Source: Lolium rigidum
Taxonomy: Eukaryota; Streptophyta; Magnoliopsida; Poales; Poaceae
DNA: 64,000 nt
Direction of reading: 5' to 3'
Assembly (NCBI RefSeq): GCF_022539505.1
Contig: NC_061508.1
Coordinates: 347,585,484-347,649,483 of the forward strand
Under the pieces are notes generated by a model. It was not told the origin of the DNA, ran no database searches, and saw nothing but the letters and a program-made list of their open reading frames with translations. Below, one piece after another: positions 23,246 to 34,116 of the stretch (the stretch's first letter is position 1; every line of letters begins with the position of its first letter). The translations under genes were made by a program, and so were the position numbers.

Positions 23246-26200
23246 GAGGAGAGGAGAATATGTGAAGGAGGAGGGAGGAGGGAGGAGGGAGGAGGGGGTT
23301 AAGTGGCCGGCTCCTCCATTTTGAAATTCGTGGGCGGGAAGCTTAGCGGTGGCGCACCAAGGCATGGGTGCGCCACCGCTAATTTTTTTCTATTTTTTGC
23401 CCAAAATCTAAAACCTGAAAAAAGTCCTGTTTCTGTTTTGAATTTGACGAATCCATTTTTTCTCCAAACGGCCGTAGGCCGTTGAATTCGAATAGGAAAT
23501 TTCGCGTAGATCGATTTTGATATAAAAAGTTTTTCATCCGAGGTCGTATGCAACCAGAAATCCCGTTTTACCGAAACATGACGCCATTTTGCATAATATA
23601 TCAAAATTCATTTTTTTCAATTTTCACTAAACCTAGATGACATATTACATGGGAATTTCAAAGGATTTAATTTTTTGAATTTTCTATCTATTTCTTTTAT
23701 TTTTTGCAAACTCCAAAAGGCGATCCACGGTGGGGGGGGTGGAAATGTTTGGGCACCACTTAGCAGTGGCGCACCAAGCATGGTGCGCCACTACTAAGTG
23801 ATGCCCAAACATTTCCATCCTCCCCTTTACATAGTAATGGCGCACCATGTAGAGGTGCGCCACTGCTACAAAAATAGCTGTGGCGCACCTCTACACGGTG
23901 CGCCATTGCTACGTATAAGGCTGGGTCAAACTCATGGTCAAACTTAGTGGTGGCGCACCGCAGGAGAGGTGCGCCACAACTACATTTTTAATAGTGGCCC
24001 ACCACTTTCCAGTGCGCCACTGCTAAGTAGTAGTGGCGCACTGCCCTCTTGGTGCGCCACTAACACCCATCTTACGGCTAGCCTTTTTTCCTAGTAGTGT
24101 CAGACTTATAGTGTAAAACTTCCACTTCGAGGCCACCGACCAAAATCTTGTAAGCACTTGGCATATTTTCGGGGGTTTTATGTTCCTAGGATCTACACTA
24201 ACAAATACAATGAGAAGAGTCACATGGAATACCCACTTCAGAAGCAAAGGTATGTCTAGACATTATGGGGCCCACGAAGTAGAGTTTTGCTTGAAACCCA
24301 AAGAGGAAGGGTAGGAAACAAACCATGTTGCATATGGTCCTAATATGGGTATATAAATGTGTTTTGAAGATAAAGAAAAAAAATAAGCATCTCTAAAGTG
24401 GGATCTCCTTCGCAAACACCACTACCCGCGAGGAATATTTCACACTTGTAGTGCAAAAGTGACTCCCACTTTGAGCCAATTGGGGTAACTCTTGTAAGCA
24501 CATGGACTTCTTTTGAGTTTTTCATGTTCCAAGAACTTATACTAACACAACAAATGGAAGAGCCACATGAAATCACCACTTTGGAGAGAAAATTAGGTCG
24601 GTGACCCCGATGTGGGAATTTTGCACTCTAAGTCCTAAACCTTCCGAGGGATAGTTCTATTCAGAAGCAAGTTCCACTTCACCATAAGGTTATTGGCTAC
24701 TCTACTCATTATACTTTACAAAAGAATTGTGTATGTATACACATATACATATACGCGTGAGGGTTTTTACCCCCCTCAGGCGGTTTCAGGTGAAACCGTA
24801 ATCTATGGACCCGACGTTGTCTACCCCTATATCTCCTTCAAAAGTGGTGACCCCATGTGACTTTAATCTTTGGTGGCGTTAGGATAGGTCATGTGGTCGT
24901 GATCAACCCCATTAATTAAGATATGAGTTGGGACCGTGGCCTTGGTATCCCAATGTCGCACGAAAAGTCCACTAGTTAATCACCGCGGAAAGCCTACCCT
25001 TGTGTCTACTAGTGGTAATAATAGTAATTCACATGATTTATCTTCTTTCCATCTACAGTGGCAGCGACGTGTTGGCCCCCGACACCAAAGTTATCATCGG
25101 GGTGTGGAGTGTGCCCATGCACGTATCTAGTCTGCCCCCCTTGTCGTCTCAAGGCGCCATCGTCAGGTGGCAAGCTAGACGATGCACCCCAGCGACCACT
25201 CTATATTGGACCTGGGTATACTACAAAACCAACCAATGGATGTCATGTGTCTAAGAGTAGGCGATTTGAATACAAATACATCGACAAGGGTTTTTTTTTT
25301 TTTTATAAATCATTCCAACACTTTTGTAATATATATTTTAGCTTGCGGTGCGCTCCGGTGGCTAGCCATTCGTATGTAGGACTAGATTCGGCAACAAGGC
25401 CAATAATACACGGTTTAATGAACATATTTTTTTCTTCATATTCTTGAAATTAATATCTGAATGTGTGAGTATGTATACGGTACCTAATACTATGCAATAT
25501 TTGCCCATGCAGGGTGATGTACTATTATTATTATGGGCTAATGGCCGGAATACATAGTGGAGCAAAGACTTGAGCTGAGCATGATGAATGGGTGATCGTG
25601 GAGTACAAAGGTAGACAATGTATCCATGCTACTAGTCTAAATTCCGGAGTGGCGCCAGTGGATTTAATTCTAGAGCGGGAAAGGAGTGGATTTATTAGGC
25701 ATGCGTGCGTGAGACACATTTCTGAGCCAAATTAACAGCGCGCATAGTTTCTAGGCAATTAAGTTGTAGAACGCAATCACTGGTTGGCGAAGTCTATGCG
25801 ACGGACTCATGTCCAGCCAATAATCACGTTACAAACAAAATTGACCAAGACCAAGGCGTTGGGCCGCTTAATTACTCCTTAGCTGTCTCCACGGAAGGAA
25901 TAGACTTGCTTAATCCTCGTTCTTTTTTTCATCGCACCTCATAAACGGAAGGCGATCCGCGAGATCGGTTACTTGGCCAATCCATGGCGAGAAAACCAGG
26001 TAGGGATTGGGCAGTTCCATTTGCCACGGATCCTCCTACTTCTTCACCATGGCCATATAACTCGCCGATGCTGCCCATCCTTCTTCTAAACTTGCTACCA
26101 GAGGAAGAAGTAGAGGATGAGTACTAGTTTGCTGCACTTGAGCTCGCCACGGCTGACTCACCCTCCCATCTACTAATACTGCACTTCAGCTCGCCCGCGA

Positions 26201-26312
26201 TTCCAGCCGTCTGCGGCGAGGCCTCGCGCAGCCGACCTCCGTCCCAACACCAGCCCCTAATCCTCCACCCAACCCGCGGCGCGCGTGGAGCCTTCGATTT
26301 GCATCGCCTGCA

Positions 26313-27452
26313 ATGAATCCCGAGCAGGATCCCGCCTCACCGGCGCCGCCGCGTGGTTCCCTCCCCACCCGGCTCCTGGCCGGCCACCCACGGCAGCATG
26401 CTCTCCACGGCACTGGGTTGGCGGTCGGGAGGCTCAGACTAAGAGATGGTGGCCGTCTGCAAGAAGTTGCGGCTCCCTGCGGCCACCGGCGACGTTCCCG
26501 AGCTCCTGCCGCGCGCTGGCTACCTCTCCGGCATGCTGCTGCCGGTCACCTCTCCTCCCCAGCGGTCTGCTGCCCGGTGAGCATGCACCATTGCCCCCTC
26601 TTGTGTGCATCTACTTCAGTTCTGCAAACAAAAAAAGTCTATGTTTTGTTGTGAAAAAACAACTAAATCATGTGCGCAGTGAGCTGATTCATTTATTTCT
26701 GCATCTAATCTGTGAAAGAGCATTCCGCATTCTTTGTATTCAAAATAGATTCTGAAATATCCAAATTTGCATCTAATTTGGGGATCCTGACACTGTCAAA
26801 ATAAAATTTTGAACTCATCATGTGTTTAACTTGATGCCAGTTGAAGGCTGTATTCGTATGTTCGTACAGTGAACTGATCCATTTCTGCGTGTAATCTGTG
26901 AAAGAGAATGAATAGTGAACTGATTCGTTTCCGCATTCTTTGTATTGAAAATAGATTCTGAAACTGTTAAAAAGAATGGTTAATGAATATGCATCTAATT
27001 TGGGGATTCTGAAACTGTCTACATAGATTCTCAACTCATCATGTGTTTCACTTGATGCCACTTGGGGATTGTATTCGTGTGTTTGTACCGGTAGCAGCAG
27101 TGATTCTTCTATCCTAAATATGACTTGTATAAGGCTTTGAGTTAGTAGCCTGTGGCACGTTTTAGAGTTAAGTTTTGTGAAGTTTATGAAAGGAGGAGCT
27201 CTTACTTAGGCACTTGGTCTACATTTAGTGCATAAGTTTGTTGGTACAACATCTATGTATAGGCTTTTCCTATTTTTCTTTTCTGCTAATTATCGTGCAG
27301 TAAGCCAGTAATGTGTGAGAAAAATAAATATTAGTAGCTGTTTCCTCACATGATTAATCTGTTCTTGCATTTCCCTGTAGGCATGGCCTTATGAGTCATA
27401 CTCCATCTCCTTCCGGTTGGTGGTCGCCACCATTGCCGTGGTTCAGCTGCAA
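26313..27452 (+). pseudogene. Possible two-exon gene 5' end, unrecognised
   Basis: A frame from the ATG at 26313 (MNPEQDPASPAPPRG...) runs 88 codons to a donor CCG|GTGAGC (exon end 26576). A compatible phase-0 exon follows at 27381-27452 after 'ttccctgtag', reading AWPYESYSISFRLVVATIAV before CAA|GTAAAT. The second piece looks like real coding sequence with a hydrophobic stretch, while the first is Arg/Pro-rich and could be a GC artefact. The intervening 800 bp holds a local tandem duplication. No further exon could be joined, so this is a gene 5' end or a decayed copy. Confidence 0.28.
26690..27090 (+). repeat. ~200-bp local tandem duplication
   Basis: The ordered motifs 'ctgtgaaagag', 'cattctttgtatt', 'gcatctaatttggggat' and 'aactcatcatgtgttt' occur twice. 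A third partial copy is at about 29155-29260 ('gaactcatcatgtgtttcac', then 'gggggctgtattcgtatgtt'). Confidence 0.65.
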
Positions 27453-28396
27453 GTAAATCCAGTTCATGCACGATGGAAATTCCTGCGGCGTTCTTGATGG
27501 ATTCCATGGGAACTAGATTAGCCCAATAAAAACTTCCTCATCTTGCTTCATGAGCATCATCCATCCACCAATTACACTAGTTAAGACAGTTCACCTTTTT
27601 GTGTTTTGTTAGATATAGGCAGCAGCCAAGTGTGGCATCCATTGCTGTCTATTTTCTTACAATGCTAGGTGCAATTAGAGTGATCAATCCATAGCATGCA
27701 ACTTAGACTACTAAACTAATAAATCTGTGTTGCACTGATATATCGAGTATTTGCGCTACTATGCATTATCTAGTCTGCAAAACTAGTTAACTATTCATTG
27801 TTGTGTACTTAGTATTTTACTGTCTTATGCTTGGATCCTCTCAGGCCTTCGCTGCAGTTTGAGGCATACTCAATTCAGTGCAGTTGTTATATATCTTAGT
27901 TCAGATTAACATACTACTACTGCCGACCTCCTATCCTTATAGCAGCATGTTCGAGGTACTCAATTTAGTGGGGGACTGCTGGATTTTAGATCCTACTCAT
28001 TATGTGTTTTTCAGATTTCAACAACTCATTATGCATGTTAATTAATCTTCTGTAAGTCTGAAATCCACTACATGGCTTTGGTGTTTGTGATAGTACTGGC
28101 TTGTTTTCTTCTAGCATAAGTGTAATTAACCGTATGTACGATGTCAGTTCTATCATTTAGCAACTCTAACCAGGAACTATCGGCTGGTTGTACACCTAAT
28201 TAGTACTTAATAATACTTGATTTCTTGTTAGGTTGGTGAAAAAATATCAAAATGCTTAATAGTGAGGTGGACTGTGCAGTGCTATCTGCCTGACTTCTTC
28301 CAAGAGCATGGCAGGAGCCAGTTTATTAGCTTGTTAATTTTATCATGTTACAAAGTTCATAGTTTGCTATTGATTATTTCCTGGCACCTGGAGGAG
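27453..28396. other. AT-rich stretch, nothing recognised
   Basis: No domain-bearing frame, transposon terminus or RNA gene was seen. It may be intronic to whatever the exon-like segments upstream and downstream belonged to. Confidence 0.4.
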
Positions 28397-28505
28397 TGGA
28401 TGGTTGGGACAGATCGGGGGAGAAGGTGGTGGAGCAGTAGTACGCTTGCCGGTCCAACTCTTTCTTCTACTTCGTCGTTGTCATTGCTGTAAAGCTCATG
28501 TTCTT
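28397..28505 (+). pseudogene. Diverged relative of the arm gene's second exon-like segment
   Basis: Aligned by eye with 8078-8181, it shares the order 'gagtggat', 'ttggga', 'gggagaag', 'tggagca', then a hydrophobic-coding stretch and 'tcatgttcttgtt'. The sequence upstream ('ttttatcatgttacaaagtt') also matches the arm ('ttttattatgttgcaaagtt'). The equivalent frame has a stop. This links the 26-29 kb region with the palindrome arms by an older duplication. Confidence 0.35.
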
Positions 28506-28539
28506 GTTTCAATGCCTCTTGTGCGTGCCTATGATTATC

Positions 28540-29130
28540 TACTCATGTACATCTCTAGCTACAACAACGCTGATTTATGAAATAAATAGACCCATTAACT
28601 AGTTCTTATTATTCTTTTACCTATTCTTGGTGAGCTGTTAACTTGCTATATTCTCCTATGGTTTAGCGTTGAAGTGTGGCAAACTAGTACTTGGTCTTGG
28701 TGAGCTGAAGTGCAGTAAACTAGTACTTGTTATTGGATTAGCAATGCCATATCCTCATATTTGTTGTTTGAATAACTCTAAATATTGTCAGCAAAGACCA
28801 TCTAATTACAGGCTATATTCTTGTTGGGCTGCAGGAATTCTGTATTTGTGAAAATTGTCATGTTCAATTTTTCTTTTAAGAAATAGGCTGGGGCCGTAGT
28901 GTTGGAAATTGACGTGTAAATTCTTTTTCAGAGCGTATAGTAGTTTGATCGTGGTGTGTAGGTCTGATATTTTCTCCTGACACAGGTGGATCTTATTGGT
29001 GGAGCCAACACATAGTCATAATGTCCCTGTTATATGAATGGAGATTTTTTTGAGATAAAAAACTTCAAATTCTTGGTAAGACTTCCCTCGGCTATTCATC
29101 AATTATTCTTGATATGCTGGAAAAGGATGT
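28540..29130 (+). repeat. Direct duplication, copy 1
   Basis: It shares 'tcatgtacatctctagct', 'agttcttattattctt', 'ggtgagctgaagtgcag', 'gaaattgacgtgtaaattct', 'tttgatcgtggtgt' and 'ggtggagccaacacatagtc', in order, with 29385-29905. No coding sequence was seen. Confidence 0.75.
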
Positions 29131-29384
29131 ACATCTTCATTATTTTACGAACTAGAATTCTGAACTCATCATGTGTTTCACTTGCTTCCAATTGGGGGCT
29201 GTATTCGTATGTTTGTACCTGTCGCAATTATCTATCCTAAATATAAGTTGTATTAGGCCATGTCATCAGGAGAGGTACTCTTGTTTCCCTCTCTGCCTGT
29301 CCAGATAATATATTAATAACTGTCTCATTTTCTAATGCGCGTTTGTGTCTTCTTCACTTTTTGGCTAGGGTTCGCCTAGGATTA

Positions 29385-29905
29385 TAGCCTCATGTACATC
29401 TCTAGCTGCAACAATGCTGATTTCCGAAATAAGTAGACCTATTAAATAGTTCTTATTATTCTTGTACCTGTTCTTGGTGAGCTGAAGTGCAGCACACTAG
29501 TACCTGTTATTAGTTTGTTCTTTTTATTTAATGCTATATTCTCAGGGTTTAGGGTTTATCGCTGAAGCGCGACAAACTAGTACTTGGTCATGGTGAGCTG
29601 AAGTGCAGTAAACTTTAGTATTTGCGAAAACTCTCATGTTCAAATTTTTCATTAACAAATAGAAATTGAGGCCCAATGTTAGAAATTGACATGTAAATTC
29701 TATTTCATAGTGTATATTAGTTTGATCGTGGTGTATAGATCCGATATTTTCTCATGACACACATGTGGATCTTATTGGTGGAGCCAACACATAGTCGTAT
29801 CGTCCCTGTTATATGAACAAGGATTTTTAAAGAAAAATGCTTCAAAAATTGTTGGCGATACTTCCCTTGGATATGAATCAATCATTCTTGATATACTAGA
29901 AAACA
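29385..29905 (+). repeat. Direct duplication, copy 2
   Basis: This is the second copy of 28540-29130, moderately diverged with indels. The phrase 'gtgagctgaagtgcagnaaactagtactt' is repeated several times in 28670-29620 and also resembles the outer tip of the palindrome arms (1-40 and 26110-26152). Confidence 0.7.
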
Positions 29906-32900
29906 ATTTAAGCTTACTGCTAATAGATGAGATGAGTGTACTCCACTACTTGTTATTTGCATGGCAACTAGCTCACACTAGTAGACGTATAATACATGTG
30001 TATTTCCCTTTTTTAAGTTGCACATGTACAAATAGGAAGGTCAAGCTGCCTGCATAATATTTGAAATTAAGGTCAAGCAGCATGCTTAAATTGTGGCAAC
30101 CTTATATTTTGCATATGGGACTGAAGTGACCTTTAGGGTCGCAAAAGGCAAATCAATGTCATCAGTAGAGGTGCTCTTGTTCCCCACTATGTTTGTCTAG
30201 ATAATAATAACTTTTGTCTCATTTTGTAATCCATGTTCCTGTCTTCTCTTTTTGCCAGGGAAACTTGGTGAAGTCGTTGGGCACGGGTGAATCTGAACTC
30301 AGCAACCATGTATATTTTTTTGGTATTATGTTGGTGGTTTGAACAATGGTGTCGGTGAGACTAAGGCCTCAAATGCTCGCTTACTATGCCATGGTACCCA
30401 TAGGTTACTATAATCTTCAAAAAAACAGCTTCAACTCCAAGATAGTGCATTGTTTTATCATTTCTTGAATTTGGGAAAGTAATAAATGGCACCATTGCAC
30501 TTTGCTAAAAATAGTCTAGGAGGTTTAGCCAAGTTGATCATGGTCCTTATAGCTGGACACTTCCATCGTGAGATAGTAATCCGTTTCTGTTAATTTCCAC
30601 TTCATGCAGCATATAAGTAATACTCGTATATCTAGTAGTCATATAAGATTTTCTATTTATTACTCATTCCCTTGATATCTATATGCATTTGGTACTTTCA
30701 TGTAGTTCAATGGCTACCTTATTCCGAGGCATATTTTTCTTCATCTTGAGGTAGTATTATTATTGTGTTTGCTTTTCTTGTTATGTGTGCTTATAATTAC
30801 TATTTCTTTTTCATGTCATTTGTAGGAGCGATCAGTTTCTACCATACTGTATCTAGTATCGCTTGAAGATCTTACCAACTGTTCGTTTAGTTTTTTGCAT
30901 TGGCTGGACATAATGAGGTTGTGAGCAGATGATTCTGTATTTTTAGGAGAGAGGTGGACATGGAGCTGGCCAGGAGGTTAGACATGGCAGCCGGATTCGG
31001 TCTGCACGCAGCAATGAATTTCTTCCTCTCCTCCATGTGTTTAGGTGAGGAATCCATTAAAATAGACTTGATTTAGTACTGGACAACTTGCTTAGAAATC
31101 CTATTGTGTATGGGATCTTGTGTTGTTTTCGTGAACATGGTATACTTGAATACCCCTTTTGCAATGTGTAAATTTATGCATATGCCGTGTATTTCCAATG
31201 ACATGTCTCTTTCGGCCCAGTAAATCAAATTGTCTTGTCAATTGTGTGCCTACCTGATTGTGGAAGTTGTACTATGTTTCTGTTGACGAATAAATCAAAT
31301 ATATATTTGAAATCGACAAGATCCATTTCTATTGCTATTTTTTAAAAAAATAGAAGGGCCTACGACCGAACTTCATTAAGGTGGGAAAGAGGAGGTACAA
31401 AGACTGGTACAAACTCGGCTAAGTTGGCCAAAAATTGAAAGAAAAAACCTCCGACACTTTGAAGTCCCCAAGCTAGGGTTTAGGGTAAAAAACAGCTCAT
31501 TAAAATGCTGCAATACAACCAACAACCCTTCAGGCACGAATGTCCTCGACGATCATATCAACGACCCTCCCCATCATGCATAACTCTTGTTGGAATATGC
31601 ATGCGTTTTGTTCCTTCAGGTCTGCAATGTGCTAGTATTATTATTGTGCTTGCTTTTATTTTTTATATGCGTGCTTATAATTACTATTTTTTCATGTCAT
31701 TTATAGGAGTGGCCAGTTTTTACCATCTTGTATGTGGTATCGCTTCAAGATCTTACCAACCATTCATTTAGTTTTTGGATTGGCTGGACATAGTGAGGTA
31801 GTGAGCAGATCTTTTTGTATTTTAGGAGAGAGGTGGACCTGGAACTGTCCAGGATGTTAGCCATGGCCGTTGGATCCGGTAGGCAGGCAGCAGTGTCTTT
31901 CGTGTGGTATCTGTGTGTCAAGGGTGAATTTCTGTACATGAGGTATATTTCCAATGGCATGTCACTTTCGGCCAAGTAAATCAAAATGTCTTGTTAATTG
32001 TGTGCCTACATGATAGTGCAAGTTCTACTAAGTTTTTGTTGACAGCATAAAGCAATCATATATTTGAAATCCACATGATTCAGTGATATTTTAAATTTTT
32101 CATGATTTTGCTACTAATATATTCTCCCGTCCTCAGCATCAAATAAGTATTATTTTGATTACTTTCATTTGCACACGAATATGAATATTCCAATCTGAGT
32201 CATCGTATGTTGTCAATATGGAGACAAAAAAATGAGCTTGGAACTACTATTGTTAGAGTCTGGAATCAGCATCTCCAAGACATGCCTTGAAATCAAATAT
32301 ATTTCTGTAGCTGGGATATTGCAGCTCATGATATGTATGACATAGTACATTCTAGTATGCTCCATTCATTAAACCAATAATCAACAATATATATGCATTT
32401 GTTTTATAGATTCTGTACCAATCTGAATGATAGTTCTGTTTTTATAGGACGAGAAGGCGCACCACCGGACTCCCTTGCTGACAGGACTATGTGGCTGCTT
32501 TGGAGTGCAGAGTGACCTAGGAAGCTGTGCTGGCTCCATCGTTGTCATGCTGGCCAAGACGACATGTGTGTGATTTAAGCTGCTTGTAATGTTGAGTGGT
32601 GGTCCACGTTTGTTTCATCCAAAAAAATAATGTAATGGGAGTGTTTGGTTAGATCAACGTTTCTGTTTGAACGGTCACATGAGCTCCTGTGACTGAATGT
32701 CTGAATGTCCAAAGAATGGGAGAACCTTGACCAAGCATGTTTTATGCTTGAGTTGTCACATGAGCTATGGTTCTAATGTATATGATAATTTAAGAATCTT
32801 GATCTCCATGCACAGCAGCCTTCATCATGTGCCTTGCTTAATTGCTTGGGCATGAACGATGAGTAAAGCTGATGCTGGTCTGGTCGATTCTTGGACCAAG

Positions 32901-33008
32901 CATGTTTTATTATTGAACAAGTTCTCCGTTTCTCGATTATTTGTTGATTTTGTGTTTGCCGGAAGGTGAGAATGACATTTGGGCATATATCAAGGTTAAC
33001 ATGTAGGT
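29906..33008 (+). repeat. Segmental duplication block A, copy 1
   Basis: Collinear with 49431-53127, from 'gatgagatgagtgtactcca' through 'ggtctaggaggtttagcc'-type, 'gagcagatg', 'gacaaggcgc'/'gagaaggcgcaccaccgg' and 'ggaaggtgagaatgacattt' landmarks. Copies differ by indels and many substitutions. There is no intact gene. A short 'ggactcccttg...ggactatgtgg' exon-like piece (about 32455-32560) is shared but has no assigned product. Confidence 0.8.
31345..31640 (-). mobile_element. LINE 3' remnant (copy 1)
   Basis: The plus-strand order is an A/T-rich run, 'gaggaggtacaaa', 'acctccgacact', 'ccccaagc', 'agggtttag', 'cagctca' and 'gttccttc'. It matches 51030-51250, where the same sequence continues into a zinc-finger-of-RT coding region. 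Only the extreme 3' part remains here. Confidence 0.55.
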
Positions 33009-33395
33009 GTGCATATATCCATTTCTTTTGCAAATTGTATCTATGCTCTGCCTACTTGTATTTTCTTCCAGGATATTGTTGAAACCAGGCACGCAGAGAA
33101 TGTGATCAGAACCGATTAGATCAGTCAATCCAGTTCACTTGCACATGCACGCGTTTCAGCAACTAATTTTGCTAGTTTCGTATTTCTAGTTCATGTGTGC
33201 ACTACAGGGACTAGACAGTTCAGCTACTGTTTTGCTAGTTCCGTACTTCTACTTCCTGTGTGAACTAAACGGGAAGACAATACTAGGCTGTGCTCGTCCG
33301 CTTCCTCCGGCGCGCCGGACAAAGAAGTGCTCTCCGCGTTGTACTTGTTGGAGGCCGGAGCCGATGAAGACGAGTAAAATGGAGGATGTCAATGA

Positions 33396-34063
33396 CTATG
33401 GTAATTCCGGTGTTCGTTTTTGTTGGCGCCGCGACTCAACGGATGCTGGAGTCAAGTCCATCCTTCACAAGGCCTGAGCCATGTCACCAAGTTTGGCGAC
33501 TCAACGGATGCTTGGAGTCTAGTTCATCCTTCACAACGCCTGAGCCAAGTCCGGCGACCTCTCCTGATGTTAGGAGACGGACGGAAGGGGAAAAGGGAAC
33601 TCAAGATGTGTAGCCGGCATGAAATTACTTACTTCGACCCGAAGAGAGAGTAGATATTCAAAGTGTCAATCAGGCCGATGGACAAGAGGGACGTGCGAGA
33701 GACTATGGAATCGGCGAAGGAGGTCGTCGCCGGCCTGCTTCTTGTTGCCTTGCCCTCCGTCATCGAGGTGGTCGTTGAGGAGTGGCATGCCCTCTCCACA
33801 AACTCGAAATCAGTCGGACTGATGGACAAGGGACTTGTGGAGTCTCTGGGATCGGTGAAGGAGGTCGCCGCCGGCCTGCTACTTGTTGCCTTTCCTCCGT
33901 CGTCAAGGCGGTCCGGACCGATGGACAAGGGACGTGCGGAGTCTATGGAATCGGCGAAGGAGGTCGCCGCCGGCCTGCTACTAGTTGCCTTGTCCTCCGT
34001 CGTCGAGGCGGTCCAGAGTGATATTCCCTCTCCTCTCCTCTCCTCGCCAAAGTCCAAAGTCAT
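33396..34063 (-). CDS. Unrecognised internal-repeat protein, unit 1 copy (in-frame)
   Basis: Exon 1 (33633-34063, from MTLDFGEERRGEG) ends at a strong donor, TCGAA|GTAAGT. A phase-2 continuation at 33462 (after 'gtgaag') gives KMDLTPASVES and a stop at 33396, about 165 residues, but the acceptor is weak and tentative. Exon 1 has three copies of a ~33-residue Ser/Thr/Ala/Arg repeat (SSRPAATSFADSIDSARPLS). No signal peptide, membrane segment or known domain is seen. A TATA-like box lies 45 bp upstream. Relative to the internal repeats, all three tandem copies carry a 2-base insertion in the third repeat. Only unit 1 has a further 1-base insertion that restores the frame. It could be a recent orphan gene or a decaying fragment. 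Confidence 0.4.
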
Positions 34064-34107
34064 AAGTCACGGCACGCGCTGCCGCCCGCGGCGGCGACCA
34101 TGGCCTT

Positions 34108-34116
34108 CTTTTATAG
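34108..34116 (-). promoter_or_regulatory. TATA-like box of the unit 1 repeat-protein gene
   Basis: CTATAAAAG on the minus strand, 45 bp before the proposed ATG, in an otherwise GC-rich context. It is conserved at 37893-37901, 41676-41684 and 54618-54626. Confidence 0.5.

Larger units (their letters stand above)
22543..24099. mobile_element. Nonautonomous CACTA (En/Spm) element, right arm only
   Basis: This 1557-bp element begins CACTACTAGGAAAAGGGC and ends with the complement of CACTACTAGGAAAAAAGGC. It is flanked by the 3-bp duplication TCA (22540-22542 and 24100-24102). The left arm at about 2600-2605 has the unoccupied site with a single TCA. Subterminal regions (22560-22770 and 23760-24060) are packed with direct and inverted 'gtggcgcac'/'gtgcgccac' motifs, as expected of transposase-binding repeats in this superfamily. 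There is no transposase frame, so mobilisation would need a helper. The centre holds a purine-rich minisatellite. Confidence 0.93.
20885..24640 (-). repeat. Degenerate ~325-bp tandem array (right arm), split by a CACTA
   Basis: This is the mirror of the array at 2050-3960, seen by 'cctaatatgggtatata' landmarks near 21372, 22446 and 24340 and the recurring 'ccaactcttgtaag' block. A CACTA element (22543-24099) interrupts one monomer. The low-complexity frames in this stretch are not conserved between monomers. Confidence 0.8.
13851..26152 (-). repeat. Right arm of the giant imperfect inverted repeat
   Basis: This arm is the reverse complement of 1-10600. It is about 1.7 kb longer, mainly because of a 1557-bp CACTA (22543-24099) and an extra block of about 620 bp near 16050-16668, partly offset by two MITEs found only on the left. 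Substitutions and small indels are scattered throughout, which argues against an assembly fold-back. Its inner end lies 318 bp upstream of the zinc-finger start codon, so that gene's upstream region runs into the arm. Confidence 0.95.

Noticed and set aside
23027..23365. Pro/Ser/Leu-repeat protein on the minus strand inside the CACTA
   Set aside because: It is a direct translation of the 35-bp minisatellite, with no start context or conserved domain.
1..26152. Palindrome as an assembly or library fold-back artefact
   Set aside because: The arms differ by scattered substitutions and by three independent transposon insertions with target duplications, which a fold-back of one molecule cannot produce.
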